A stretch of DNA of 64,000 nt, taken from positions 9,423,501-9,487,500 of the forward strand of contig NW_026947506.1 in the NCBI RefSeq assembly GCF_034190915.1, read 5' to 3'. Of the stretch, positions 46,840 to 57,829 are shown piece by piece; within the stretch, counting starts at the first letter, position 1; each line of letters starts with the position of its first letter. The DNA is from Cavia porcellus. Its lineage: Eukaryota > Chordata > Mammalia > Rodentia > Caviidae. The notes under the pieces were generated by a model that saw nothing but the letters and a program-made list of their open reading frames with translations, searched no databases and was not told where the DNA came from. A program made the translations under genes and the position numbers.

Positions 46840-47697
46840 GTGGGATCATAGTGGTTGGTCAGGAATGTGATGGGGTGTTGATGAAAGTTTTGGGTGGGGT
46901 CTGGAAGGGCTATGGAGGGGATAGTTTTAGAGCTTCCTTCAAGGTCTAAAAGCATGAGTGAGGAAGAGCCTTGTGATCTAAGAGCTCAACAGGGCCTCCC
47001 TTTGCAAGTTTATAAGGGGTTTAGTGAGAAGTGCAGTGCTGGGAACTCACAGGTGAAAGTATCTTATTATGCTGAGGAAGGACAAGAGCTGTTGCTTGGT
47101 GGTTGGTGTTGGGTCCTGGGAACTCAAGCTCACATGGTATGGAGATATGGTTAGGGCATGTTTATGGAGAATGATGCCCAAATATGTGATGGACAGGGAA
47201 GAGATTTGGGCTTTAGAGGAAGCAACACAATACCCTTCACAAAATAAATGTTGCAGTAGTAAGAGGGTGTTCTTATGGAATAAATCATCGGAGCAGCTAC
47301 AGAGAAGGAGGTCATCTCTATACTGTAGAAAGTGAGAGGACAGGAATGAAAGGAAAACAAACCATACAAGGACCCCCAAGTAGTAGGGGCTGTTTCAGAA
47401 GCTCTGAGGCAAGACAGTCCATCTCAACTGCTGGGACTGGCAAGTGTCTGGTTCTGTCCAGGTGAAGGTGAATATCTCTGTAAGGAGGGGCGCAAGTGAA
47501 TAATAAAAAATGCATGTTTTAAATCCAAGACAGAGCAACAAATGGTAGTTTGGGGGATAGAAGATAAGAGGATATCGGTGTTTGGCACCACAGGTTTATA
47601 GGAAACACAATCTGATTGATAGTACAGATTGTGTAGCTTTATCATTAATTCTGCTAGTGTGTCACATTGACTGACTAGTGTGAGTTGAAACATTCTT
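46840..47697 (-). mobile_element. Endogenous retrovirus pol remnant, antisense
   Basis: Minus-strand frames at 47693-47424 and 47379-47047 have the layout of a retroviral reverse transcriptase: a VLDLKHAFF-type motif in the first, and a YRDD box at the YxDD catalytic position followed by a YLG motif in the second. Frames are offset and interrupted, and the YxDD second residue is Arg, so it is not functional. The spacing resembles class I (gammaretrovirus-like) ERVs. Sequence 47046-46840 seems to continue toward the connection region. No LTR was found. Confidence 0.7.
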
Positions 47698-49744
47698 GCA
47701 TTTCAAGGATGTCACTTACTCAAGGTGAATACTACTTTTCATATGCTTTTGAATTCAAATTGTGAGTATTTTGTTTATAATTTTTGTATTCTGACTTCTT
47801 CCAAAGTTATTGGCCTGTAATTCTTTTCTTCTAATGTCCTTGTGCAACTTTAGCATCAAGGTAATTCTAGCCTTATAAAATGAATTTGGGAATAACCTCT
47901 CATTTAACTTTTGAAGCATTTGAGAAGAACTAATATTAGTTCTTTACGTGTCTGATATGATTCACAAGTGAAACCATGGGATATTTTTATTTAAATGTTT
48001 TTGAGTACTGATTCAGCCTTCACACTAACTACTGATCTATACATACTTTCCATTTATTTAGAATAATGTGTTTCATATTCCTAGAAATGTAGCAGTTTAT
48101 TCTGCTATACAATTTGTTGCTGAATAAATGTCCATTGTCATCTCTTATGGTTCTTTGTCTTTCTGTGAAATCAGTTATAATGTCTTCTCTTATATTTCTA
48201 ACTTGATTGATTTGAATTTTATTTTTCTGATTTTGCCTGAAGGCTAAAAGTTACTATTTTTATTTCAAAAAGCAATGATTGAATTTGTTCATCTTTTCTG
48301 ATGTTTTTATAGCTACTATAGTATTTTTGATTGGCAGGAGTTTTCCTCTAGCATTTTGAATGTATCATTCCAATCTACTTTGTCTTGTAAGATTTTTGCT
48401 GGGAAATATGGTAGACTTAATGAAATCTTGTGTATGTAAAATGCTTCTTTTTCTCATGATGGTTCAAGATTCTCTTCATTTTTTCATTGTAACAACTTGA
48501 TTATATCTTAACACAGTCTTGTTTTAATTTAATCTTATTGGAAATCTTTGGTTTATTTGTACCTAGATATTTAAAATACTCAAATTTAAGGAGTTTAATA
48601 TATTATGTATTTAAATGTCTTTCTGTCCATTTCTCTTTTATCTTCCCAGGACCCAGAGAGGTACAACACCAGCTGCTTATTTAACACCTAGAATTTTTAT
48701 ATTGGTTCTTTTGATGCTATCCTGTAAATCTCATAGTCTCTCTTCATTTAGTCTCTATATATTTTCATTTTTTCCTGTTACTGTGTATTTTCATATAACC
48801 ACCTTTAAGTTCATACATTCTATTTTACACCTGATCAATCTGATACTCTGTATTTCATTCTTTATTTAATTCACTGTATTCTTTAGCTCCAAAATTTCAT
48901 TATTAAATGATTCCAACTCTATTAAACTTCTAATTAGGTTAATTTGTTTTTCCTGATAGTATTAAATTGTTTCTTTATACATTTCTAAAACTTTCTTGAC
49001 CTTCATAAATTGATGGTATTGAATTCTTTATTTGGCAGATTGTGAATGCCAGTTTCTTTGGGGTCAGATGCAATGGAATTCTTTTTTTCCTTGGATGGTG
49101 ATATTTCTCCTTGGTATTTTGAGTCCCTTGTTGTCTTGCATTGCTGTCTGTGAATTTGGTAGAGCAGTAAGCTTTGAGGCTTGTTTTGTAGGGAAAGCTC
49201 TTCCGCATGGAGAGTCAAGCACAGGGCCCAGCAGGGTGGTGAGCAGCATGATCTGACTCTGCTGAGGACACAGCAGTGTAGACTCTCTGCATCCCTGTAT
49301 TTGAGACAAGTGCTGACAAAGCTGCAGGAATCACTTCCATCCTTGTTCTGAGCTGTCTCCTGGCATCATGCTAAGCTCCTCATTGATCTTTCCTGTGTAG
49401 ACATTCTTCCATGGCTTTTGCTTTTTACCACATTGATGTAAATTCTTAAATGAGTCCTGGAGTCCTCCCAGGGCTACTTTGGTTTCTTTTTTAAAGTTTG
49501 TGGTACATTTAAGACATACATAGTGATCATATTCATCACAGGAAATTCGTACCAGTAAATGATAAATATTGAATCCTCCTTTTTCCCCAGTCTCTTCTCC
49601 TCCCTTCAACCCTGCTTTGCCTTCCCATTTACAAAGCTTTGTTTGCTTTCTGGGTTTTTGCTCATTTTTGTTTTATGTTTGGAGGTGGTGGCAGGCAATG
49701 AGGGCTGGCATCTCTTACTCAGCAGCCCTGGTTAAGAGGGGTTG
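47697..49744 (-). mobile_element. Old L1 (L1M-type), antisense
   Basis: Starting at 'tcaaggatgtcacttactca' the plus strand follows the reverse complement of L1 ORF2 RT ('ttattggcctgtaattcttt' near 47808, 'ttctagccttataaaatgaa' near 47867). Further right come words typical of the 5' region of old L1M elements ('gaattctttatttggcagat' near 49020, 'gccagtttctttggggtcag' near 49048). It is heavily decayed, with no long frame. Confidence 0.65.
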
Positions 49745-50360
49745 TTATTTTTTATTGTAAAATTTTCAACAATATATAAAACATTAAGGAATCTGGAATT
49801 TTAAATGGAGAAGAACACACATACAAAATTAACCATTTAAAAGTAAATAATTCCATAGAGTTTAGTACATTCAAAATCATGCAATCACCACCTGTATCTA
49901 GTTCTTTATTTATTATCCCAAAGGAAACCTTTAACCACTCAGGTTCTCCCCCTCCCCTTATCACAATTTAATTATTTTATAAACCTTTAATTCTGTCATA
50001 GGTTTATAAAATAATTAAAACCAATTTTAAAGCATATATATCTACACACATGTTCATAGTAGTACCATTCACAACAGCCAAAAGTGGACAATACCCAAAG
50101 GTCACTACAAAGCAAAGCTCTTGCCCCTTGAGTGCTTTCCCCCCAATTCCCACCACAATCCTTTCCTAATCCAGAAAAATTAACCATGAATATCCAAGGA
50201 AATATGTGAGCACAGAAGTACTATTCACAGTACCCCAAGATGGAAACTGCTCAAAAGTCCATCAATAGAGTCACGGGCAAACGAACGATAGTATATCTGA
50301 GGTATATCAAATTGTGGAAACTAGATCTATGAATAACAATCTAGAATCAAATACTTTTAA
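49745..50360. mobile_element. L1 3' sequence in fold-back arrangement
   Basis: The segment 49745-49966 reads as antisense L1 3' UTR ('aaccatttaaaagtaaataa', 'aatcatgcaatcaccacc'). The segment 50040-50360 reads as sense 3' UTR ('tgttcatagtagtaccattc', 'acaacagccaaaagtggaca', 'aaaagtccatcaatagagtc'). The two orientations meet at a 20-bp perfect inverted repeat (49967-50019). Confidence 0.5.
49967..50019. repeat. 20-bp perfect inverted repeat
   Basis: The arms TTTAATTATTTTATAAACCT (49967-49986) and its exact reverse complement (50000-50019) are separated by 13 nt. It lies where L1 sequence changes orientation. Confidence 0.9.
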
Positions 50361-50689
50361 ACTAAGTATCTTTACGTATTGTATACTTCCATTTATTTCA
50401 AGTTAGATTACCAATATTGGACTTCAGTTGTTTTCAAACTTTAGACACACACAAGTAAAAACAATGACCACTCAATTTACTGGTTGTTTTGGAAAAATCA
50501 CTACCAGTGTAATTTTATGGGGAAGGAAAATCTCCTTAATGTGAGGAAAAAGAAACAAACCTACCAAACGTTGCACGGAAAACCTAACATAAATACAGTA
50601 TAGACAAGAATGTGTGTTCTGTTTGTTGAGCTGTCTATTCTTCAAATGCTTTCATATTATGCTCCCAAAATCTTCATAAGAAAGTCTTT

Positions 50690-50800
50690 TATAGCCACGT
50701 TTGCTGGTACACACCTATGATGCCAGCACTCGAGAAGATGGGCAGGAGGGTTTGCTGAGTTCGAGGCCAACTTGAACTGTACACTGAAACTCTGTCTCAA
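50690..50800 (+). mobile_element. B1-like SINE
   Basis: 'tagccacgtttgctggtaca', 'cctatgatgccagcactcga', 'gttcgaggccaacttgaact' and 'gaaactctgtctcaaaa' are the ordered B1 landmarks in plus orientation, followed by a simple-repeat tail. Confidence 0.8.
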
Positions 50801-50807
50801 AAGAGAT

Positions 50808-50817
50808 GAGAGAGAGA

Positions 50818-50877
<60 letters not shown>

Positions 50878-50908
50878 CAGAGACAGAGAGAGAGAGACAG
50901 AGACAGAG
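50808..50908 (+). repeat. (GA)n/(GAGACA)n microsatellite
   Basis: About 100 bp of GA dinucleotides grading into GAGACA units, grown from the tail of the B1-like SINE just left of it. Confidence 0.97.
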
Positions 50909-51965
50909 TCTTTTATAATCCCTACAACCAAAGACCAATATAATGAAAGCAAAGTATAATCATTATCATTACTCACCTATGCCAAACAAGCTCTAGCACC
51001 AGAGCTTTCTCTAAAGCTCCTCATTTCCTGTCAAAATCATACTAAGTTATAATTGCAACTTGACTCTCATATTAAATCAATACCTCCCATTGAGCATGTT
51101 CCCGTTGTACTTTTCAAGTCAGGTTAGTATCAAGAGTGTCATTTCACTTTAGTACTGAAAGGAACATCACGGAGTGATCACACCCAAACCCCTCGCTCCA
51201 CTAATGAAGAGATTTTCTGATAGACCCCTTTGGAGAGAATTTATAGTCACAATAAGCCCTCTTTCCACCTCTGCTTGACTTTCTGCAATGTAAACTTACT
51301 GTAGGAAGAAAACCACGTTCACAACTTGATTTCTTATTTCAAAACTCAGGCTTCCTTCCCTGGGTGCTTTGTCTTCTGTTACTGAGTTCAGTTTGACAGA
51401 GCAATGACCAAGGGAAATTTCAGTTTCAATAAGAAAATTTATAAGCTTTCATCACTATATGAAACAGATCTGTTATATAAAATAATCGTATGATTTAAGT
51501 CACATACTGATTAAAGTTATGTTTACCTAAGTCTCTATCAAAATTCAATCTACTGACCATGTTACAGCTGTTCTTGAATCAGTTTGACAGGCTTCATGCT
51601 TCTGAATTTCCCAGGGCCTCCATGTACTCAGCAGTACAGTAGGTACTTGTATCACAATTTCGCAGATCAGAGATTAAAAATATCAAGCAAGATCAGTACA
51701 GGAAGCTCTTTTCTAAAATATACCGACTTATACTAACATTACTGATGAAAACAAAATTCAAGAGTGAATATTTGACCCAATATTAAGAAGATTATTGAAC
51801 ATTCAGAGAGAACTACTAGATAAATTAGGCACAATTCAAAGACAACTCAAGGAGAACCTGAAAAAACAGACATATTTTTTCAACTTATATAGACAGCTTC
51901 AAAAATTCTAAGGCATTGGATTCAGTGGAGGGGAAGACACATTCCTCCATTAGAATGTTGTGATT
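50909..51965. other. Unique sequence downstream of OR6D-like gene
   Basis: About 1.06 kb of AT-rich sequence with no recognised gene. The last 60 bp (about 51905-51965) resemble 60285-60340, the 3' flank of the OR6D-like pseudogene, and so belong to the duplicated unit. Confidence 0.6.
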
Positions 51966-52907
51966 TTATTTCTGCAATTTCACCCTGGACAGAGCGTCCC
52001 TCAGTGCCTGGTGCACCTGCTTGTTGCGCAGGGTGTAGATGACAGGGTTCAGCAGCGGGGTCACCACTGTGTTCACCAGAGCAGCCTCTCTGTTGGAGTC
52101 CAGACTGATCATTTGCTTTGGCCTCAGGTAGATAAATACACAGCTACTGTACATCAGACAGAGAACAGCGAGGTGAGAGGAGCAGGTGGAGAAGGCTTTC
52201 TTCCGCTCCTTGGCTGATGGCAGGTGTACAATCGTGACCACTATGTTGCTGTAAGCTATGACAGTTACAAAGAGGGAAGCAAACAGGATAAAGAAAGCAA
52301 AGATAAAGAACAACATTTCAGTAGCTCTGGTTTTATAACAGGAGAGCTTTGCCAAGGGTCCAAAGTCACAGAAGAAGTGAGGGATGACACTGGGGCCACA
52401 GAAGGACAGCTGGGACAGCTTTATCACTGGAATAACCATAAGCAGAAATCCCAAAGAGAAACAGGCAGTGACCAGCAGGATACACGTCCTTGGGCTCATG
52501 ATGGTGGGGTAGTGCAGAGGTTTGCAGATGGCCAGGTAGCGATCCAGGGACATCACAGCCATCAGAAAAAAAATAGTTGCACCCAGAAAAAGGAAAGCAA
52601 ATGCTTGTGTGAAGCAGGCAGCAAAGGAAATTGTTTGTCTTCCAGACAGAAAGATGGTCAGGAGTTTTGGGATAACCGTGGAGATGAAACCACATTCACC
52701 GAAGGAGAAAATGCTGAGGAAGAAGTACATAGGGGTGTGGAGGCGGCGGTCAGCCCAGATGATGGTGAAGATGAGCGAGTTCCCTGTGACAGAGGCCAGG
52801 TAGGCCAGCAGGTGCAGCAGGAAGAGGACCTTCCCCAGGTGCTGGACTGCAGGGAAGCCCTCCAGGGTGAACTCCTGGACAGCTGTGCTGTTCCCCGCCC
52901 CCACCAT
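51966..52907 (-). CDS. Olfactory receptor, family 6 (OR6D-like)
   Basis: This is an intact single-exon class II odorant receptor of 313 codons plus stop from the chosen Met (MVGAGNSTAVQEFTLEGFPA). The N-terminal NST is a glycosylation site. Marks in order: GNSLI in TM1, LHTPMYFFLSIFSF at TM2, MSLDRYLAICKPLHY at TM3, FFCDFGPL in EL2, KAFSTCSSHLAVL at TM6, and TPLLNPVIYTLRNKQV in TM7. The frame continues upstream to 53015, with further Met codons at 52922 and 52949; the one chosen gives the usual OR length. It resembles the OR6D subfamily, whose human member near ALOX5/OR13A1 is a pseudogene; subfamily naming is by memory of motifs. A diverged partial copy lies at 60341-60950. Confidence 0.9.
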   Translation of the reverse strand: MVGAGNSTAVQEFTLEGFPAVQHLGKVLFLLHLLAYLASVTGNSLIFTIIWADRRLHTPMYFFLSIFSFGECGFISTVIPKLLTIFLSGRQTISFAACFTQAFAFLFLGATIFFLMAVMSLDRYLAICKPLHYPTIMSPRTCILLVTACFSLGFLLMVIPVIKLSQLSFCGPSVIPHFFCDFGPLAKLSCYKTRATEMLFFIFAFFILFASLFVTVIAYSNIVVTIVHLPSAKERKKAFSTCSSHLAVLCLMYSSCVFIYLRPKQMISLDSNREAALVNTVVTPLLNPVIYTLRNKQVHQALRDALSRVKLQK

Positions 52908-53364
52908 CACTACCTTTTCCATTTCTTCAGTCTGTTGCCATTGAACCATGTGAAAGGTTCCCGGCTGGAGAATACAGAACTTTGTTTTTATTAAAGTGTA
53001 AAATAATCTCAGCATTACATTTGGACCTGCTTATCATTTTAAAAAAGTCTTTTGATATGTCACTTTTGTCCATTGTTGTGAAAAAATGTGATTTTTTTGG
53101 TCTAAAACTATTATTTAATAGCCTAAAATAGTGAATAAACAAGTACTGTGCATGTAGTTACCCATCTTCATAAAGGATCATGTAATTTTATCATTATTGG
53201 TCATTTTCCAATATAATACTGCCATACTGGAAAAAAGTGCTGGTCTGAGGTATTGTAGAAATATAATTATGATTGAAAAATAAACAAATAGACACAACAG
53301 GGATTGTAGCTTTGTGGTATGCACTTTTCAAGCATGCATGAGGCCCTTTTTTAATACCCATCAC

Positions 53365-53366
<2 letters not shown>

Positions 53367-53406
<40 letters not shown>
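53367..53406 (+). repeat. (CA)n microsatellite
   Basis: About 20 uninterrupted CA units. Confidence 0.98.
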
Positions 53407-53409
<3 letters not shown>

Positions 53410-55200
53410 GCACACACGGTGTGGTGTTTTGGCATCCCATATAAGAATTCTTTCACTATGTATTAACATTTCCCCATAGTTTTTGCTGTAAAATTATTAG
53501 TAGGAAAATTTTCTGTAAATTTTCTCACTAATCCCTCTGAAGAGACTTAGATTAGGAGAGTAATACACCAAGGCTAACTGGATAGCTGGACAATTACGGC
53601 AGGCCACTGAGACCCAGAGCCTGACCCAAGTCAGGCAATGAGGCATGTTCTCCCGTACTAAGTGCTCTTTCAGGTACAGATTCTACTTTCAGACCCTAAA
53701 CTCATAGGATTTAGGATGCCTTCCAGGGATCAGAGAGAAGGACTCATAGCTTACCTCCAACAATTGATTTCCAACTCATTTTCTCTTTTTTTGGTATACC
53801 TACATAGAATAAACATTCTCCATTTCCCTTTAAATCATACGTGAGACTTTGGTCCTCTAGTGTATGTCTCAGATCACTGACTGAGCTGATACACTGAGCC
53901 AAAGCAAATTCTCCCACTCTTTTTGTGTGACAGACCAGCTCAAAGAAGGAAAGACTACTTCAATTAACAATAATTAGCTGCAAAATATTCACACCAGAAA
54001 TAAATGGCAGCATGTTCCATTCACTCTAAGTCCACCACTCACCTACAAGCAGCTCACAGTAGCCAGAAATCTAGCTTCTACACTTTCACGCTTCTGGAAA
54101 ACCAAGATGATGGGTCAAGCAGCTGAAACATAAGTAGATAAACACATTTGAAATGACCTCCATCATCCCAGTGAAAATTTCAATGCATGTCACATCTGCT
54201 AATCCTTTTTCTTCAATGTACCCACTTTCCATGTGTAAAATAAGCCAAAGTCACATCTCAGTGGAAATCCCATCTGGTGAAGTATTGGAAAAGAAAGCAG
54301 GGTACGAACATCCGCCTGGCTCTGTCAGAACTGAAGGTGTGCTCACCTGCAATCCCAAGCAACTCTGCCACCCTTGCTGTGTCCGCAGATCTCCCAGATC
54401 CCACCTTGTTCCTGCACGAGACTACTTGTATTTGCTCACAAGGACTGTGGGCCAGAACAAGGAGCATGTACTACTCACAGGAACTGATCTCTTATAGTCA
54501 ATATGCCTCCAAAATGCCTTCTACGGTGCCGGGTTAGCCATTCCGACAACCCTCCAGATAGGGGTGAACACTCCCCCACCTGAAGGACAAATAAAGTAAC
54601 AGGAATTTGCCAACATGTGTTTACACTCCACAGTCTCTTGACACCAATCATGATCTACCAGGACCAGGGAGCAGCAACAGGACACACCCGCCATCATTAG
54701 GAAAAAGAGAAGAAATCCACCTGGAAACCTTTGTCCCTCTACATCCCTAATGGCAGCTAACAGAGCTCAGTTGGAAATAGAAAATAATATTATTAATAAT
54801 AACAATAAATAGTCATTATTTGGAATCATAATTCCTCTTTCATTATGAATGGAAATACAACAATACGCATTCACAAATGTTTGAGTTGTCTGGATGAAAA
54901 TCTTGAAAGTGAAGTGCGTACAATCCTCCAGGGGTTTGTAAGGCACCATGGTGATTTATGCTGCTCAAGTAGGATTGAGAGGTCAGGTTGGCCTAGATTG
55001 CACCTAGTGACAATGAGGTGGAGCTCCCCTTACTCTGTCAATGTCAAAGATATCAGGTAAAACACAAAGTTTAAATCAGAGGCAGAGTCTCACATCATAG
55101 AACCAAAATGTCCAGTTTCAGCTGAAAGTCACTTGTCCCACCAAGCACTAGGAAGTTCTCAACTTGAAGTTTAAAACGCAATCAACAGACATGAACATCA
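53407..55200. other. Unique sequence, no gene recognised
   Basis: About 1.8 kb upstream of the OR6D-like gene. Only short frames occur, none with recognisable similarity. It could hold upstream non-coding exons or the promoter of the OR6D-like gene, but nothing decisive is visible. Confidence 0.5.
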
Positions 55201-55214
55201 AGATGACAAGGATA

Positions 55215-55309
55215 GGGGTTGGGGATTTCGCTCAGCAGCATAAGCGCCTGCCTTGCAAGCGCGTGGTCGTGAGTTCGATCCCTACTCCAAAAAAAAAAAA
55301 AAAAAAAAA
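55215..55309 (+). mobile_element. ID-like SINE with target duplication
   Basis: 'ggggttggggatttcgctca', 'gcgcctgccttgcaagcgcg', 'tggtcgtgagttcgatccct' and a poly-A tail form a nearly complete ID-like SINE with A- and B-box-like tRNA segments. The flanks GATGACAAGGATA (55202-55214) and GATTGACAAGGATA (55310-55323) form the target duplication. The CGTGAGTTCGATCC variant differs from the mouse/rat ID master. Confidence 0.88.
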
Positions 55310-55499
55310 GATTGACAAGGATACTGGATAATAGATGACAGTAGATGACAGGGGCCATACATGCATGACTGTCCCATCAGGAAGACTATCTCATGCCACC
55401 AGATGGGAGTCATGCATGCACTACTGGTGGTTCAAGTCAGTGGGAAAGTGTTAAAACAACCATCATAAAAATGCTTCATTGAGCTACAAACACATTAAA

Positions 55500-56180
55500 A
55501 GAAATGTTTTTAATTTTGCAAAACTTTAATGGAGGAAAAAAAGAATATATCAGGAAGTTTTCAGCCAGCCCCATCATGCCCCAATGTAGCAGCTCCAGTG
55601 CAACTGACACTGTTTCTGTACACAGTCTTGAGGAATGGAAGCGGGTGGGCAGGACCATCGTTTTGTTTAAAAGGATTCGGGGCAAACAACAGCTGAAGAA
55701 CAGTGCCAGGTGGCTTCACTGACAGTTTCTGGCGGGAGAAGACAAGAGCCAGGCATTCACAGAGGACTGCTGGCAGTGGGGAAGTAGACTAAGGGGAGCT
55801 CTGCTGCCAGCTGGGAGCTGGGATCATCACGACTCCTCTCCTGGAGAAACCTTGGCCCAGTGGTGTAAGCAGGCAAGCAGCCGTGGCCTGCAGCGAGGCC
55901 AGGGCACTCGTAAATAAAGGTAAATACAGCAAGTGGAGTGAAACAGGAAGTTTGCAAGGCCTGCAAGGAGCCAGCGATACTTGGGTCTGGGAGCAACCGA
56001 GGCTCTCCCTGCCAGAGGGGACCATACCCACTGAGAGGGTGCCATAGAGGTAAGCACAATAAGGACATATGCATGTCCAAAAGCTGAAGACCAGTCCCAG
56101 CCTACACACCCAGAGACCAAGATCAGCCCCATACTCAGCACAGACCCCACAGCAAAGTTGGCAGGTGACACAGCACATTT
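55500..56180 (-). pseudogene. Possible processed pseudogene, unidentified
   Basis: On the minus strand, overlapping open frames (56178-55789, 56171-55827, 56080-55757) are rich in hydrophobic and Cys/Trp residues, as if one membrane-protein frame were broken by small indels. A downstream region with an ATTAAA-type signal and A-rich end lies near 55500-55530. No family was recognised. The GC content is higher than its surroundings. It could equally be unique non-coding DNA. Confidence 0.3.
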
Positions 56181-56767
56181 TGGGGATCTGACTTGGACAC
56201 TACTGCAGAACTGTGAACACCAGAGTTATTTTACTATTTTTCTTTGTTTGAATAGTTTTTAATTTTCAGTCTGTTTGAGATGGTTTTTTGCTTGTTTGTT
56301 TTTATTACTATTTACATTTTTACCTTGGCTTTTGTTTTGTTTTATTCATCTTCTTGATCCCTTACCTAAGTTATATTGATTTTATGATACTTTCATGTGA
56401 GTGAACACAATCTCTTTTCTTTCTGGTTTGCTCCAATATTCTTTTGCTTTCTCTTTCATTTTTTCTCTCCTGTATTTTCAAGTTTCCCAAAACTTGGGTG
56501 ATCATTCTTTGGCTCACGGCCTCACTTTTACTATTTTTCTTCTGATTTGTCTCTCGATGGGTTCCCTATCTCTCTTAAATATCACCCCACAACAAGATAA
56601 AATTAATCTACCAAGGGAAAATTCATTGCATACAAGTTCCTGGTATATAGTGGATTTGTTATATGACAGTAGAGCTTGCTCCCGTGGTTTAAGGCACCAA
56701 ATTAAGAATTACCGCGTGTCAGTTGCTAGGCTGTACTTGATGTTATTCTTATTGCTAATTATACTAT

Positions 56768-57604
56768 TGTGGTGAATTAAAAACTGATGGTCAACTTAAA
56801 CATCAGGTGAACTGAATCAGCATGGTGCTGAGTGTGGATAGCCCATCTGAGGACTGTTGTCTACATAAAAAGGAGATCTGGAGAGGAAGAGTTAGCATTG
56901 TAGATTCACCTAAGTGTTGTTTGAAGCTGTTGATTCTCCTGGAGGAGCTTGTCATGCTGGCTCCCCTGATATGAACTCAGCTGTTATCATTGGAGGAGCT
57001 CAGGACCTTGTCACTGAGAATGGCTGTGATTTACTTTTGGGGAGCCCTGGTCCTTATTTGAGCATCACCTCCTGGCTCTGAAAGGGAAGATGTGTGCTGT
57101 TCAAACTCCAGGAGAAGCTTATTACACCCAGTTCCTGATATGTACTTGGCTGTTCTCATGTCGGAGGAGCTATGGATCTCATTGTCACCGAGGCTCTGGT
57201 ACTCTTTGGAGGAGCCCTGAGCCTTATTTTGAGCATCACTTCTTTGCTCCACTGCAGAACCCTCAGCCTGATGGCACAGATCCATCATCCCACTTTGGAA
57301 CAGACTTTCTAGCTTCTACCACTGACCTCTGGGCCCTCCCAGTGAAGATTCATGAAATAGACTTGCTTGAGTCATTGTATGGCCTCTAGGCCTCCAGTTG
57401 GATATGTGAGAGGCATTGTTATGGGCTCTAGGTCTTCAGCTAAACTCAGGCAGGTTATTGCCATGGCACCCAGGCCCTTGGCCCTGGGATGGACAGATTT
57501 CCTGTACTTCTTGTAATTAGCTCTTTGGGTAACCATGATAAATAATACTATAAATTATGTGTCCTGTATGTAATCATTTTCCTTGCAATCCCTTGACTAC
57601 AACA
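56768..57604 (+). mobile_element. Unnamed LTR-like repeat, copy B
   Basis: It runs from TGTGGTGAATTAAAAACT to GACTACAACA and aligns along its length with the reverse complement of 40622-41448. Landmarks: 'gaactgaatcagcatggtgc', two tandem units of about 168 bp starting near 56937 and 57105, 'ggacagatttcctgtactt', and 'aaataatactataaattatg'. Flanks ACTAT (56763-56767) and ACTAC (57605-57609) could be a 5-bp target duplication with one mismatch. No internal retroviral region adjoins it, so it looks like a solo LTR. Confidence 0.6.
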
Positions 57605-57829
57605 ACTACTTTGCCTAGGAGGTCTCTCCTGTTGTAATCAGTTTTTCTGCCTCATATGACAACATTGTGATTGTCTGGGGAAATAACTATCACCATAGGC
57701 CAATACCAAAAGACAGGGTACTGAGCTAAATAGCAACCTCTTATCCATAATAAATTGTGAAGACAGATCTTAGAATAGATACAAAGATAAAGAACCATCT
57801 ATACCTAGAAGACACCTCTGATGAATAGA

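Noticed and set aside
52224..52994. 256-codon plus-strand frame opposite the OR6D-like gene
   Set aside because: It is the antisense shadow of an intact OR; the opposite strand has all OR motifs.
50808..53406. CRISPR-like arrays
   Set aside because: The repeats are dinucleotide microsatellites, and the genome is mammalian.
55215..55309. tRNA gene
   Set aside because: The A- and B-box-like sequences belong to an ID-like SINE with a poly-A tail and target duplication; a tRNA fold with proper arms is not supported.
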